Assembly: GCF_014652435.1 (NCBI RefSeq)
Contig: NZ_BMYU01000011.1
Span: 62,001 to 126,000, forward strand
Source: Cognatundibacterium squillarum
GTDB taxonomy: Bacteria > Pseudomonadota > Gammaproteobacteria > Burkholderiales > Burkholderiaceae_D
Direction of reading: 5' to 3'
DNA length: 64,000 bases
In this document: piece after piece, positions 17,398-25,620 of the stretch
Numbering within the stretch: the first letter of the stretch is position 1
Layout: every line of letters starts with the position of its first letter
Position numbers and translations under genes: made by a program
The notes under the pieces: generated by a model
The model's database searches: none
The model's input: the letters and a program-made list of their open reading frames with translations, nothing else
What the model was told of the DNA's origin: nothing

Positions 17398-19587
17398 TTA
17401 CAAATTTTCTTTCAGGAATTTCCATTTCGCTTTTTGCAGCGACCAGATTTCCCAGGCGCCGCGCGGACCATGTCCCATGCCTGGATACAGTTGCAAACTG
17501 TACTCTTTATCATTTTTTATCAGCGCATCAATCAGCATCACCATGTTTTGCGGATGCACATTGTCATCCATGGTGCCGTGCATGATCATGATTTTCCCGC
17601 TCAGCGCAGATGCCGCCTTAATCACGCTGCTGCGTTCATATCCTTCTTTATTTTCAGAAGGCAGTCCCATATAGCGCTCGGTATAGATGCTGTCATACAA
17701 GTGCCAGTCTGTGACCGGTGCGCCTACAAAACCGATCTTCCATGCCTTGCTGTGCGTCATTGCATACGAAGTGAAATAACCGCCATAGCTCCAGCCGTTC
17801 AGGGCAACTCTGTCCATATCCGCCCAGCCTTTCCCACGCAGCCATTCCAGACCATCTAACTGATCCTGCAATTCACCGGCACCCAGATTGCGGTGTATTC
17901 CCCATGCGCTGGCAGCGCCCTTGTTACTCGCACTGCGGTTATCCATAACCCAGACAATGTAGCCCTGCTGGGCAAGGAAATGCGGGTACAGATCATTGCT
18001 CCAGCGGTCGTTCACCTGCGGTGCCATCGGTCCCGCATAAAGATGCTGATAAACAGGATATTTACGTGCCGGGTCAAAGTCCGGAGGGAGATACAACAGA
18101 CTTTCCAGCAGGAAGCCATCGCGGGCTTTTACTTGCTGCTGGCTGACTTTCGCCAGTTTCAGCGCCTGTACCGCAGCGGGTATTGGTGTTTCGTCAGTCT
18201 GTTTCAGTAGCTTCCCGTCCGCACTGAAAACACCTTGCTTAGGCGGATGCTGCAGACTGCTCCAGATATCGATGTAATGGCTGAAATCGCCGCTCCAACG
18301 AATCTGATGCGTACCTTTTTCCCGCGTCAGACGACGCATGGATTTGCCATCCAGTGCCGCTGCATACAAATCATTGCCAATCGGGTTGCGCTCATTCGCC
18401 GTGAAATACACTTCACCCGACTTTTCATTCACGCCATGCAGCTCACGCACGTCCCACTCACCTTTGGTAACAGGGCCAAGCAGTTTGTAATCTGCCTGAT
18501 AGCGATAAATGTGACGGTGCCCGGTCCGGTCAGACTCCCACAAGAAGCCTCCATCTTTCAGAAACACGGGGAATGGCAGGCGCTCCACCCAGGCTGGCGA
18601 AGTTTCCCTGACCATGACTTTACTTTTCTTCAGATCTGCATCGTACATCCGCAAATCCAGCCATGTCTGCACCCGGTTCTGCCAGGATGAAAGTAACGTA
18701 CCATCCGGTGTCCAGCCCACCTGTACGATCAGGGTTTCCTGATCCGGATAAGGATTTTCTGTCCAGCTCAGTTTTCCGGTTTTATCCAGAATACCAAGTC
18801 TGACTACCGGGTTAGGATCTCCTGCCTTCGGATAACGTGTACGCTCGGTACGGACCGGCTGAACATGCTCTCCGGGCAGCGTGTACACAGGCACTTTACT
18901 CTCGTCAAAATTCAGAAATGCCAGCTTACTGGAATCGGGAGCCCACCAGAATGCGCGCAGTTTACCCCGGCCATAAACCTCTTCCATGTAGACCCAGTCC
19001 AGACGACCATTGAAATTGGTTTCGCTGCCGTCATGCGTGAGGCGGGTCTCTCTGGCTGTCACGATATCTGTCAGGTAGATATCATTGCCCTTCAGGTATG
19101 CCACTGACTTCGCATCAGGCGACAAAATGGACTCATCTTCTGCCTGATCAGGCGTGTGGGTCAGTTCGCGAGCAAGACCCGCTTTTAAGTCCAGCAACCA
19201 CAGATCATTTTGGTAGGTAAAGAGATAAGAAGATGCACCGGGGCGAATTTCAGCGCCGAGTTTGTCAGCGATCCCGATGACTTGCTTCTCTTCTATGCCA
19301 GCTTTGCGCAAAATCGCCGTAACCGGATTTTCTTTACCGAGCGGCGTTTTTTGCCAGCTCTGCAAATCAACCATGGCTTGCTGCAACACACCTTCGTTCA
19401 TCGCTGACTCAATCAGACGATTCTGTGCATCCCAGCTCAGACGCGTCAGTGGCTTCAGCTTGGTATCAATTTTCTGATTCGGGTGATACAGCATTTCGAG
19501 GGTCATACGACCATCACCGGCTGCTGAGGCAAGTAAAGGCGTGGCAATCAGGATGCCCGTTGCACAGTATTTAAATAATGGACCCAT
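17398..19587 (-). CDS. Dipeptidyl-peptidase IV-type S9 peptidase, secreted
   Basis: 729 residues with an N-terminal signal peptide (about 1-23). An eight-bladed propeller-like region (about 110-470) carries the double glutamate WVYMEEVYGR (Glu202-Glu203), which in DPP4 enzymes holds the substrate N-terminus. The C-terminal alpha/beta-hydrolase has nucleophile Ser600 in GWSYGGY, Asp674 in HGTMDDNVH and His706 in GMGHG. It should cleave X-Pro or X-Ala dipeptides from peptide N-termini in the periplasm. It is a single gene with its own terminator. Confidence 0.93.
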   Translation of the reverse strand: MGPLFKYCATGILIATPLLASAAGDGRMTLEMLYHPNQKIDTKLKPLTRLSWDAQNRLIESAMNEGVLQQAMVDLQSWQKTPLGKENPVTAILRKAGIEEKQVIGIADKLGAEIRPGASSYLFTYQNDLWLLDLKAGLARELTHTPDQAEDESILSPDAKSVAYLKGNDIYLTDIVTARETRLTHDGSETNFNGRLDWVYMEEVYGRGKLRAFWWAPDSSKLAFLNFDESKVPVYTLPGEHVQPVRTERTRYPKAGDPNPVVRLGILDKTGKLSWTENPYPDQETLIVQVGWTPDGTLLSSWQNRVQTWLDLRMYDADLKKSKVMVRETSPAWVERLPFPVFLKDGGFLWESDRTGHRHIYRYQADYKLLGPVTKGEWDVRELHGVNEKSGEVYFTANERNPIGNDLYAAALDGKSMRRLTREKGTHQIRWSGDFSHYIDIWSSLQHPPKQGVFSADGKLLKQTDETPIPAAVQALKLAKVSQQQVKARDGFLLESLLYLPPDFDPARKYPVYQHLYAGPMAPQVNDRWSNDLYPHFLAQQGYIVWVMDNRSASNKGAASAWGIHRNLGAGELQDQLDGLEWLRGKGWADMDRVALNGWSYGGYFTSYAMTHSKAWKIGFVGAPVTDWHLYDSIYTERYMGLPSENKEGYERSSVIKAASALSGKIMIMHGTMDDNVHPQNMVMLIDALIKNDKEYSLQLYPGMGHGPRGAWEIWSLQKAKWKFLKENL

Positions 19588-19731
19588 GTCTCTCTTTCCG
19601 TTTCTTTGTGATCGTTGTCAGTACGCGTAAATTCTGATTGCTCGGCACTGCCGCAGATCTGACACGGATGCCCTGAATTTGGTTCCTGCGGCAATCGATT
19701 CAGTATCTGACAAAAAATGCACGCGAAAAGA

Positions 19732-19765
19732 AAAATCCCGTTGTTATTACTAACAACGGGATTTT
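19732..19765 (-). terminator. Terminator after tRNA-Thr
   Basis: A perfect 15-bp stem (19732-19746 with 19751-19765) closes a four-base loop, followed on the minus strand by TTCTTTT. It begins three bases after the encoded CCA end of the tRNA. Confidence 0.92.
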
Positions 19766-19767
19766 AT

Positions 19768-19843
19768 TGGTGCCGGCTGCCGGAATCGAACTGGCCACCT
19801 GATGATTACAAGTCAACTGCTCTACCAAATGAGCTAAGCCGGC
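19768..19843 (-). tRNA. tRNA-Thr (anticodon TGT), CCA encoded
   Basis: The minus strand folds as a full 76-base tRNA: acceptor GCCGGCT with AGCCGGC, D-arm TAGCTCATTTGGTAGAGCA, anticodon loop CTTGTAA (TGT, reads ACA and likely other Thr codons), T-loop TTCGATTC, and an encoded CCA. The anticodon stem TTGAC/ATCAG contains a mismatch; the rest pairs well. It lies downstream of sspB. Confidence 0.95.
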
Positions 19844-19890
19844 GTAAGCTTTACAGCGCCTTCTGAATTTCAGTATCGCTGAAGACACGC

Positions 19891-19896
19891 ATTATA
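19891..19896 (-). promoter_or_regulatory. Candidate -10 box for tRNA-Thr
   Basis: TATAAT on the minus strand, 47 bases before the tRNA 5' end and touching the sspB 3' end. No -35 hexamer is visible at the right distance, so the tRNA may also be read from sspB. Confidence 0.35.
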
Positions 19897-19898
19897 GA

Positions 19899-20375
19899 CT
19901 ACTTTACGATCTTTAGGGAAGGCCTTTCCGGTTTTTTTTGCGATTTTTCTTCAACCGCAACGTCGGTACCGGATGATTCCACATTTTCCTGCACCAGCCC
20001 CAGCGCCGGAGACGTCTCTGCCGACACCGGAGCATCCTCGGCTACCTCGGTAAGGTCTTCAGGTAAGCTCAGCTCAAACGCCATTCCCTGACCATTTTCG
20101 CTGGCATAAATAGCAATAACATTTCCGACAGGAATACAGATATCACGTGAGATGCCGCCAAATCGTGCTTTAAAGCTGACTTCTTCGTTATCCATTTTCA
20201 GACTGCTGGTTGCACCAAAGCTGATGTTCAGTACAATTTCTCCATTCCGGACAAATTCCATTGGCACTCTGACGCCAGGTGTGACTTTCACTGCCAGATA
20301 CGGGGTATATCCGTTATCAGTACACCATTCATAAATTGCCCTCATAAAGTAGGGCTTAGTAGAAGTTTCCCGCAT
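19899..20375 (-). CDS. sspB: ClpXP adaptor SspB
   Basis: 158 residues from the ATG at 20375; a GTG at 20393 is possible but less like the family. TKPYFMRAIYEWCTDNGYTP, NISFGATSSLKM and VSFKARFGGISRDICIPVGNVIAIYA form the SspB peptide-binding fold. A long acidic, flexible tail ends in RPSLKIVK, which matches the ClpX-binding C-terminal motif of SspB. The protein brings ssrA-tagged peptides to ClpXP. It follows sspA, with a terminator between them. Confidence 0.94.
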   Translation of the reverse strand: MRETSTKPYFMRAIYEWCTDNGYTPYLAVKVTPGVRVPMEFVRNGEIVLNISFGATSSLKMDNEEVSFKARFGGISRDICIPVGNVIAIYASENGQGMAFELSLPEDLTEVAEDAPVSAETSPALGLVQENVESSGTDVAVEEKSQKKPERPSLKIVK

Positions 20376-20424
20376 GTTCTCGGCCAAAATCACAATTCAA
20401 AGGGTTAGCATATACTTACCTCAG

Positions 20425-20462
20425 AAAAACAACAAGGCTGACCTGCAAGGGTCAGCCTTGTT
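20425..20462 (-). terminator. Terminator between sspA and sspB
   Basis: AACAAGGCTGACC (20431-20443) pairs perfectly with GGTCAGCCTTGTT (20450-20462) around a six-base loop, followed on the minus strand by GTTTTT. It should limit how much sspA message reaches sspB. Confidence 0.9.
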
Positions 20463-20480
20463 ACACGGCTACGCCGGCAA

Positions 20481-21092
20481 TCAGCGGCGCATCACTTTTT
20501 CAGAAGGAGTCAGCGCTTCGATATAAGCAGGACGGGAGAAAATACGTTCTGCATACTTCATGATCGGCGCTGCCGTTTTGGACAATTCAATGCCGTAATG
20601 ATCCAGACGCCACAGTAAAGGCGCTACGGCAACGTCCAGCATAGAAAACTCGTCACCCAGCATGTATTTATTCTTCACAAACAATGGTGCCAGCTGCGTC
20701 AGACGATCACGGATTTCCAGACGCGCTTTTTCCTGCGCTTTCACAGCATTCGGACCTTTATCGTTTTCCAGTGTATGCACGTGGATAAACAACTCTTTTT
20801 CGAAATTGAACAACATCAGGCGCGCACGCGCACGTTGCAGAGGATCTGCAGGCATCAGTTGCGGATGCGGGAAACGTTCGTCAATGTACTCATTGATAAT
20901 ATTCGATTCGTACAATACCAGATCACGCTCAACCAGAATCGGCACCTGGCCGTAAGGATTCATGGTCGAAATATCTTCCGGCTTATTAAACAGATCCACA
21001 TCACGGATTTCAAAATCCATGCCTTTTTCGAACAATACCAGTCGGCAACGTTGGGAGAATGGGCAAGTAGTACCCGAGTAGAGAACCATCAT
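20481..21092 (-). CDS. sspA: Stringent starvation protein A
   Basis: 203 residues from tandem ATGs at 21092, with AAGGAA upstream. It has a glutathione-transferase fold: a thioredoxin-like start (VLYSGTTCPFSQRCRLVLFEKG), the loop NPYGQVPILV and a helical C-terminal half. SspA proteins bind RNA polymerase instead of acting as transferases and shape stress-time transcription. The order petABC-sspA-sspB is conserved in Burkholderiales. Confidence 0.94.
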   Translation of the reverse strand: MMVLYSGTTCPFSQRCRLVLFEKGMDFEIRDVDLFNKPEDISTMNPYGQVPILVERDLVLYESNIINEYIDERFPHPQLMPADPLQRARARLMLFNFEKELFIHVHTLENDKGPNAVKAQEKARLEIRDRLTQLAPLFVKNKYMLGDEFSMLDVAVAPLLWRLDHYGIELSKTAAPIMKYAERIFSRPAYIEALTPSEKVMRR

Positions 21093-21239
21093 CGTAGCAG
21101 TTCCTTCAAAAACGATCAGGGCGAGACACAAAAGTGCCTCACCCATGGTGATAAATCACCCGCTTACTACGTATAAAAAGCGGGCTGACGATAGCAGACG
21201 CCGGAACCGGCAGAATCCTGATTCCGGCAATTATTGCAC

Positions 21240-22004
21240 TTATTTGACCTCTTTCCAGAAAGAGGCATTCAAACGCCAAGCAAGTGTCGCTAAAACCGCC
21301 ATAAAAATCAAGACCACAACACCTAAACGTTTGCGGGTATTTTGTGCCGGCTCACCCATCCATTGCAAATATGCCACCAGATCGCCAACCGCCTTGTCAT
21401 ATTCTTCGGCATTCAGCTTACCCGGAGAAACCGTTTCAAAGCGATCAAACTGATGCAGCACTTTGGACGTATCATGCGGATCTTTGACTTCTTTAAATTT
21501 GGCTTCACGCACCCCCTGCAACTCCCACAACACATGGGGCATACCGACGTTCGGGAAAACCAGATTATTCCATCCGGTAGGACGGGAGTCATCTTTGTAA
21601 TAAGTACGCAGATAAGTGTAAAGCCAGTCAGCGCCAGTTCCGGCATCTGAAGCTTTGGAACGTGCGATCACCGATAAGTCCGGAGGTACTGCACCAAACC
21701 ATGCCTTCGCATCCTTGGCTGACATCGTGTTCTTCATCAGGTCACCAACTTTTTCACCTGTGAATAACAAGTTCGTTTTAATCTGGTCTTCTGTAAGACC
21801 GATTTCACGCAAGCGGTTATATCGCATCGCCTGCGCAGAGTGACAGTTGAGGCAATAATTTACAAAAAGCTTTGCACCATTTTGCAGCGCTGCCAAATCA
21901 GTTGAACGGTCAGGTGCTTTATCCAAAGGATGCGTCGCACCGCTTGCCATCGCAATTGCCGGAACAAACGCCGCAACTGCCAGTATTTTTTTCAGTAATT
22001 TCAT
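21240..22004 (-). CDS. petC: Cytochrome c1 of the bc1 complex
   Basis: 254 residues with a signal peptide (about 1-21), a single c-type heme site CLNCH followed by SAQAMRYNRL, a distal methionine region (FPNVGMPHVLWELQG), and a C-terminal membrane anchor (VVVLIFMAVLATLAWRLNASFW) ending in WKEVK. It passes electrons from the Rieske protein to soluble cytochrome c in the periplasm. It is the last gene of petABC, 25 bases after petB. Confidence 0.96.
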   Translation of the reverse strand: MKLLKKILAVAAFVPAIAMASGATHPLDKAPDRSTDLAALQNGAKLFVNYCLNCHSAQAMRYNRLREIGLTEDQIKTNLLFTGEKVGDLMKNTMSAKDAKAWFGAVPPDLSVIARSKASDAGTGADWLYTYLRTYYKDDSRPTGWNNLVFPNVGMPHVLWELQGVREAKFKEVKDPHDTSKVLHQFDRFETVSPGKLNAEEYDKAVGDLVAYLQWMGEPAQNTRKRLGVVVLIFMAVLATLAWRLNASFWKEVK

Positions 22005-22029
22005 ACGAATTTTCCTCGCTCATTCAGGC

Positions 22030-23442
22030 TCAGTGCGGTGTGAATGTCACACGTTTCGGTACAGGCTTAAATGTACCGGCTGTACTCCACCAAGGCATCA
22101 ACAGGAAGAAGCCGTAGTAAATCACCGCACATACCTGAGAAATACGCTCACCTGTAGGAGATGGGGCTTGCACACCGAGGTAGCCCAGAATCACGAATGC
22201 AATCGCAAAAACGATATACACCAGTTTGTGCCAACTTGGACGATAACGAATCGACTTGGCAGGCGAGTGATCCAGCCAGGGCAGGAAAGCGAGAATAACC
22301 ACCGAGCCACCGAACAAGACGACACCCCAGAATTTGGCATCCAGTGCACCCGGCATCATGCCGGCAATTGCCACCAGAGCGATCGCTGCGATTGCAGTTT
22401 TAATAGTTTTCGCGAGGCTGGATTTCACGAAAATAAATGCGACATACGCTGCCAGTCCACCTTGCACGACAAACAGAAATTCCGAAGTCGTTGCACGCAG
22501 AATCGAGTAGAAAGGCGTGAAGTACCAGGTCGGCGCAATATGCGGTGGTGTCTTCAAAGAATCTGCAGGAATAAAGTTATTGTATTCTAGGAAGAATCCG
22601 CCCATTTCCGGAGCAAAGAAAACAACTGCACTGAACAATGTCAGGAATACAGTCGCACCGAAGATGTCTTTAGTCGAGTAATACGGATGCGACGGGATAC
22701 CATCAACGGGATGACCGTCTTCGCCGATATTGTCCTTAATCTCAACACCATCAGGATTGTTAGAGCCTACCTCATGCAATGCAATCAAGTGCGCTGCAAC
22801 AAGCCCCAGCAATACCAGCGGAATTGCAATTACGTGGAATGAGAAGAAACGATTCAGCGTCGCATCTGACACAACGTAATCACCACGTATCCACAGAGAC
22901 AGATCAGGGCCAATAAACGGAATCGCACCAAACAGGTTGACGATCACCTGCGCCCCCCAGTAAGACATCTGTCCCCAAGGCAGCAGGTAACCAAAGAATG
23001 CTTCTGCCATCAGACACAGGAAAATAGCAAAACCGAACAGCCAGATCAGTTCACGCGGTTTGCGGTAGGAGCCGTACATCAGCGCACGGGCCATATGCAG
23101 ATACACCACGATAAAGAATGCGGACGCACCGGTCGAATGCATGTAGCGCACCAGCCAACCCCATGGCACATCACGCATGATCGTTGTCTCTACGGAGAAA
23201 AACGCCAGATTCGCATCTGGTTTGTAGTGCATTACCAGGAAAATACCGGTCACGATCTGGATCATCAGCACCAGCATCGCCAGTGAGCCAAAGATGTACC
23301 AGAAATTAAAATTTTTCGGGGCGTAATATTTACCCCACTGATCATTCCACAACTGCGTCAGCGGGAAGCGTGAGTCCACCCAGTTCAGCGCTTTCGCTGC
23401 TGCGGATGCATCGTCCGGAAGTTTTTTCTCAACAAATGCCAT
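22030..23442 (-). CDS. petB: Cytochrome b of the bc1 complex
   Basis: 470 residues with many membrane helices. Heme-ligand histidines fall in MHSTGASAFFIVVYLHMARAL and FSFHVIAIPLVLLGLVAAH. The quinol-site PEWY-type motif is altered to PTWYF (in HIAPTWYFTPFYSILRA), as is usual in proteobacterial bc1. It moves electrons across the membrane between the two quinone sites. The start lies three bases after the petA stop. Confidence 0.96.
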   Translation of the reverse strand: MAFVEKKLPDDASAAAKALNWVDSRFPLTQLWNDQWGKYYAPKNFNFWYIFGSLAMLVLMIQIVTGIFLVMHYKPDANLAFFSVETTIMRDVPWGWLVRYMHSTGASAFFIVVYLHMARALMYGSYRKPRELIWLFGFAIFLCLMAEAFFGYLLPWGQMSYWGAQVIVNLFGAIPFIGPDLSLWIRGDYVVSDATLNRFFSFHVIAIPLVLLGLVAAHLIALHEVGSNNPDGVEIKDNIGEDGHPVDGIPSHPYYSTKDIFGATVFLTLFSAVVFFAPEMGGFFLEYNNFIPADSLKTPPHIAPTWYFTPFYSILRATTSEFLFVVQGGLAAYVAFIFVKSSLAKTIKTAIAAIALVAIAGMMPGALDAKFWGVVLFGGSVVILAFLPWLDHSPAKSIRYRPSWHKLVYIVFAIAFVILGYLGVQAPSPTGERISQVCAVIYYGFFLLMPWWSTAGTFKPVPKRVTFTPH

Positions 23443-23444
23443 GA

Positions 23445-24059
23445 TTACGCCTCGCCTTTTTCATCTTTACCGATCAGGATTTTCGTGTCCGACAAAAACA
23501 TATGTCGTGGCACATCCAGATTTTGCGGAGCTGGTTTGTTTTTGAATACGCGGCCAGCTAGGTCAAAAGTTGAGCCGTGGCACGGGCATAAAAATCCGCC
23601 CTGCCAGTCGTCTGGCAGAGAAGGCTGAGCGCCGGCCTGGAATTTAGAACTAGGGGAGCAACCGAGATGTGAACAAATGCCTACGGTCACGAGAATCTCC
23701 GGATGTTCTTTACGGGAACGGGACTGTTTTTCGCAGTACTCCGGTAAATCCATGGTGTACGGTTTTACAGACTGCGGGTCAGCGACTTTGTCTTCCGTTT
23801 TTGGCAAACTAGCCATCATCTCCGGCGTTCTTTTCAGAATCCAGACCGGCTTACCACGCCACTCTACCGTTGTCATTTCGCCGGGTTTCAGCGTGGAAAT
23901 ATCCACTTCCACCGGAGCACCTGCTGCCTTTGCGCGCTCTGATGGCTGAAATGTACTCACAAATGCCCCCGCCGTTGCCAAACCCGCTACGCCGCCTGCT
24001 GCGCAAGTGGCAACGAGTAGTCCACGACGGCCGGAATCGACCTGTTTCTCGTCACTCAT
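23445..24059 (-). CDS. petA: Rieske iron-sulfur protein of the bc1 complex
   Basis: 204 residues from the ATG at 24059; a TTG at 24083 is less likely. The N-terminus has a twin-arginine motif (SGRRGLLVATCAAGG) and one membrane segment, so export is probably by Tat, whose genes are at 27495-29005. The [2Fe-2S] ligands lie in CSHLGCSP and CPCHGS. It takes electrons from ubiquinol to cytochrome c1 and is first gene of petABC. Confidence 0.96.
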   Translation of the reverse strand: MSDEKQVDSGRRGLLVATCAAGGVAGLATAGAFVSTFQPSERAKAAGAPVEVDISTLKPGEMTTVEWRGKPVWILKRTPEMMASLPKTEDKVADPQSVKPYTMDLPEYCEKQSRSRKEHPEILVTVGICSHLGCSPSSKFQAGAQPSLPDDWQGGFLCPCHGSTFDLAGRVFKNKPAPQNLDVPRHMFLSDTKILIGKDEKGEA

Positions 24060-24365
24060 ACCAACCCCAATCTGTAATATCAAACCCGATAAAGCTAAGC
24101 TAACTTCAAGTAACGCTGGATTATAAAGTACCGAAATATGCTTTCAAAGCAAAAGATCTGCAAAAAATGAAGTTAAGCGATTTTCAGATCTTTTTCACGT
24201 TTTTTTGATATTTTTCGAAGCAAAGTAATGTTTTTTGTGGTTATTCAGAAACCCGGAAACGATCTTTGACAAAGATCAGAACACCGTTTTAAAAATCTAC
24301 TATTAGAATAGTCTGGTCAAAAAAATATACTGACATAAAACCAATCAAACAGGGAGTTTTTTATT
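24060..24365. other. Spacer between petA and mscL
   Basis: 306 bases with no gene. The petABC promoter is at 24120-24147. The rest is AT-rich (long T runs at 24196-24235) and must hold the plus-strand mscL promoter, but I see no clear hexamers for it. GGGAG at 24353-24357 is the mscL ribosome site. Confidence 0.6.
24120..24147 (-). promoter_or_regulatory. Sigma-70 promoter of petABC
   Basis: On the minus strand TTGAAA (24147-24142), a 16-base spacer and TATAAT (24125-24120) give a near-consensus promoter. The expected start is near 24113, some 54 bases before the petA ATG. Confidence 0.72.
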
Positions 24366-24788
24366 ATGAGTATGTTGCAGGAATTCAAAACCTTCGTCAG
24401 CAAAGGTAACGTGATTGATCTTGCGGTCGGTGTGATTATCGGTGCCGCATTTAACAAAATTGTGGAGTCCCTAGTAGGCGATATAGTAATGCCACTGCTG
24501 ACACGAATTCTCGGGGGAGGACTGGATTTCAGTAACTACTACATTCCTCTGAACGGACAAAGCACAACCCTGGCATTGACTGAGGCAAAAAAACTGGGCG
24601 GTGTTATTGCATACGGTAACTTCATTACCATTAGCCTGAATTTTCTGATTATGGCTTTTGTCATTTTCCAGATGGTGCGACTTTTTAATAAACTGAAAAA
24701 AGAAGAACCTCAGGCAGCGCCGGCACCGGCAGTCACTCCCGAGGATATCGTTTTACTGCGCGAAATCCGCGACTCTCTGAAGAAATAA
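24366..24788 (+). CDS. mscL: Large-conductance mechanosensitive channel MscL
   Basis: 140 residues. The start [27 protein letters not shown] is the conserved amphipathic helix and first membrane helix; the second is [20 protein letters not shown] charged C-terminal helix ends in [12 protein letters not shown]. It forms a homopentameric inner-membrane pore that opens under osmotic down-shock. It is a single gene ending at a long palindrome. Confidence 0.97.
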   Translation: MSMLQEFKTFVSKGNVIDLAVGVIIGAAFNKIVESLVGDIVMPLLTRILGGGLDFSNYYIPLNGQSTTLALTEAKKLGGVIAYGNFITISLNFLIMAFVIFQMVRLFNKLKKEEPQAAPAPAVTPEDIVLLREIRDSLKK

Positions 24789-24794
24789 ATATTA

Positions 24795-24826
24795 ACAAAG
24801 GCGACTGACATGTCAGTCGCCTTTGT
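24795..24826. terminator. Perfect 32-bp palindrome, bidirectional terminator
   Basis: The sequence from 24795 is exactly self-complementary about 24810/24811 (core GACTGACATGTCAGTC). It lies between the converging mscL and Nif3-family genes and can end both. It lacks a long T run, so efficiency is uncertain. Confidence 0.75.
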
Positions 24827-24844
24827 CCAGCTGTCAGTTACTTT

Positions 24845-25612
24845 TCAGACCGGGTTATCAATATCGATAAACTCGCACTCCAATCCAAATTTCTCCTGCA
24901 AAAGTTTGCCCAGAGCCATTACACCGTACCGCTCTGTTGCATGATGGCCTGCTGCAATATAAGTGACACCCGACTCTCGGGCCAGGTGCACAATCGGTTC
25001 AGAAATTTCTCCGCTAATGTAAGTATCAGCACCTGCATTTATCGCCTGCTCCAGATAGCTGTGAGCGGCTCCCGTACACCATGCAACTTTACCCGGAGAT
25101 TTTTCCGGATCACCAATTACCAGTGGTACTCTGTTAAGTACCCGCTGAATTAATGTCGTAGCAGCCTTTATATCCGGCACTTTCTCCGGCGCCCAGCCCC
25201 CCATCCAGCCAAGATTTTCATCCCCGAAATATCCGTCTGGCGTTAAACCAAGCAACTGGCCTAACTGCGCATTATTTCCTATTTCCGGATGTGCATCTAA
25301 AGGCAAATGATAAGCAAGTAAGTTAATCTGATTCTGAATCAGCGAAGATATGCGCTTATATTTCTGACCAGCGATACGCATATCCTCTCCTCGCCAGAAA
25401 TACCCATGGTGCACAATGATCGCATCAGCTCCGTGGGCTATTGCAGCATCGATCAGTGCCTGACAGGCTGTAACACCGGTTATTACGCGGCGAATGAGCG
25501 GTTTCCCTTCCACCTGCAGTCCATTTGGGCAATAATCGCGAAAGCGGCTTACCTGCAGCTCGTTGTCAAGGAAGCGGATGAGCTCATTGCGGTGAATTTC
25601 TTTTTCTTTCAT
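24845..25612 (-). CDS. Nif3-like dinuclear metal-centre protein
   Basis: 255 residues of the Nif3/YbgI (DUF34) family. Metal-binding histidine motifs are visible as IVHHGYFWRGED and AAGHHATERYGV, with acidic residues nearby. Members form toroidal hexamers; proposed roles include GTP cyclohydrolase-like hydrolysis, but the physiological function is unsettled. The start faces the DegS-like protease gene with eight bases between the two ATGs, and neither has a clear Shine-Dalgarno site. Confidence 0.92.
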   Translation of the reverse strand: MKEKEIHRNELIRFLDNELQVSRFRDYCPNGLQVEGKPLIRRVITGVTACQALIDAAIAHGADAIIVHHGYFWRGEDMRIAGQKYKRISSLIQNQINLLAYHLPLDAHPEIGNNAQLGQLLGLTPDGYFGDENLGWMGGWAPEKVPDIKAATTLIQRVLNRVPLVIGDPEKSPGKVAWCTGAAHSYLEQAINAGADTYISGEISEPIVHLARESGVTYIAAGHHATERYGVMALGKLLQEKFGLECEFIDIDNPV

Positions 25613-25620
25613 ATATTGTG

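Noticed and set aside
21150-21235. Terminator after petC
   Set aside because: GCCGGAA/TTCCGGC and CCCGCTT/AAGCGGG repeats exist, but loops are long and no T run follows in the minus direction, so I did not call it.
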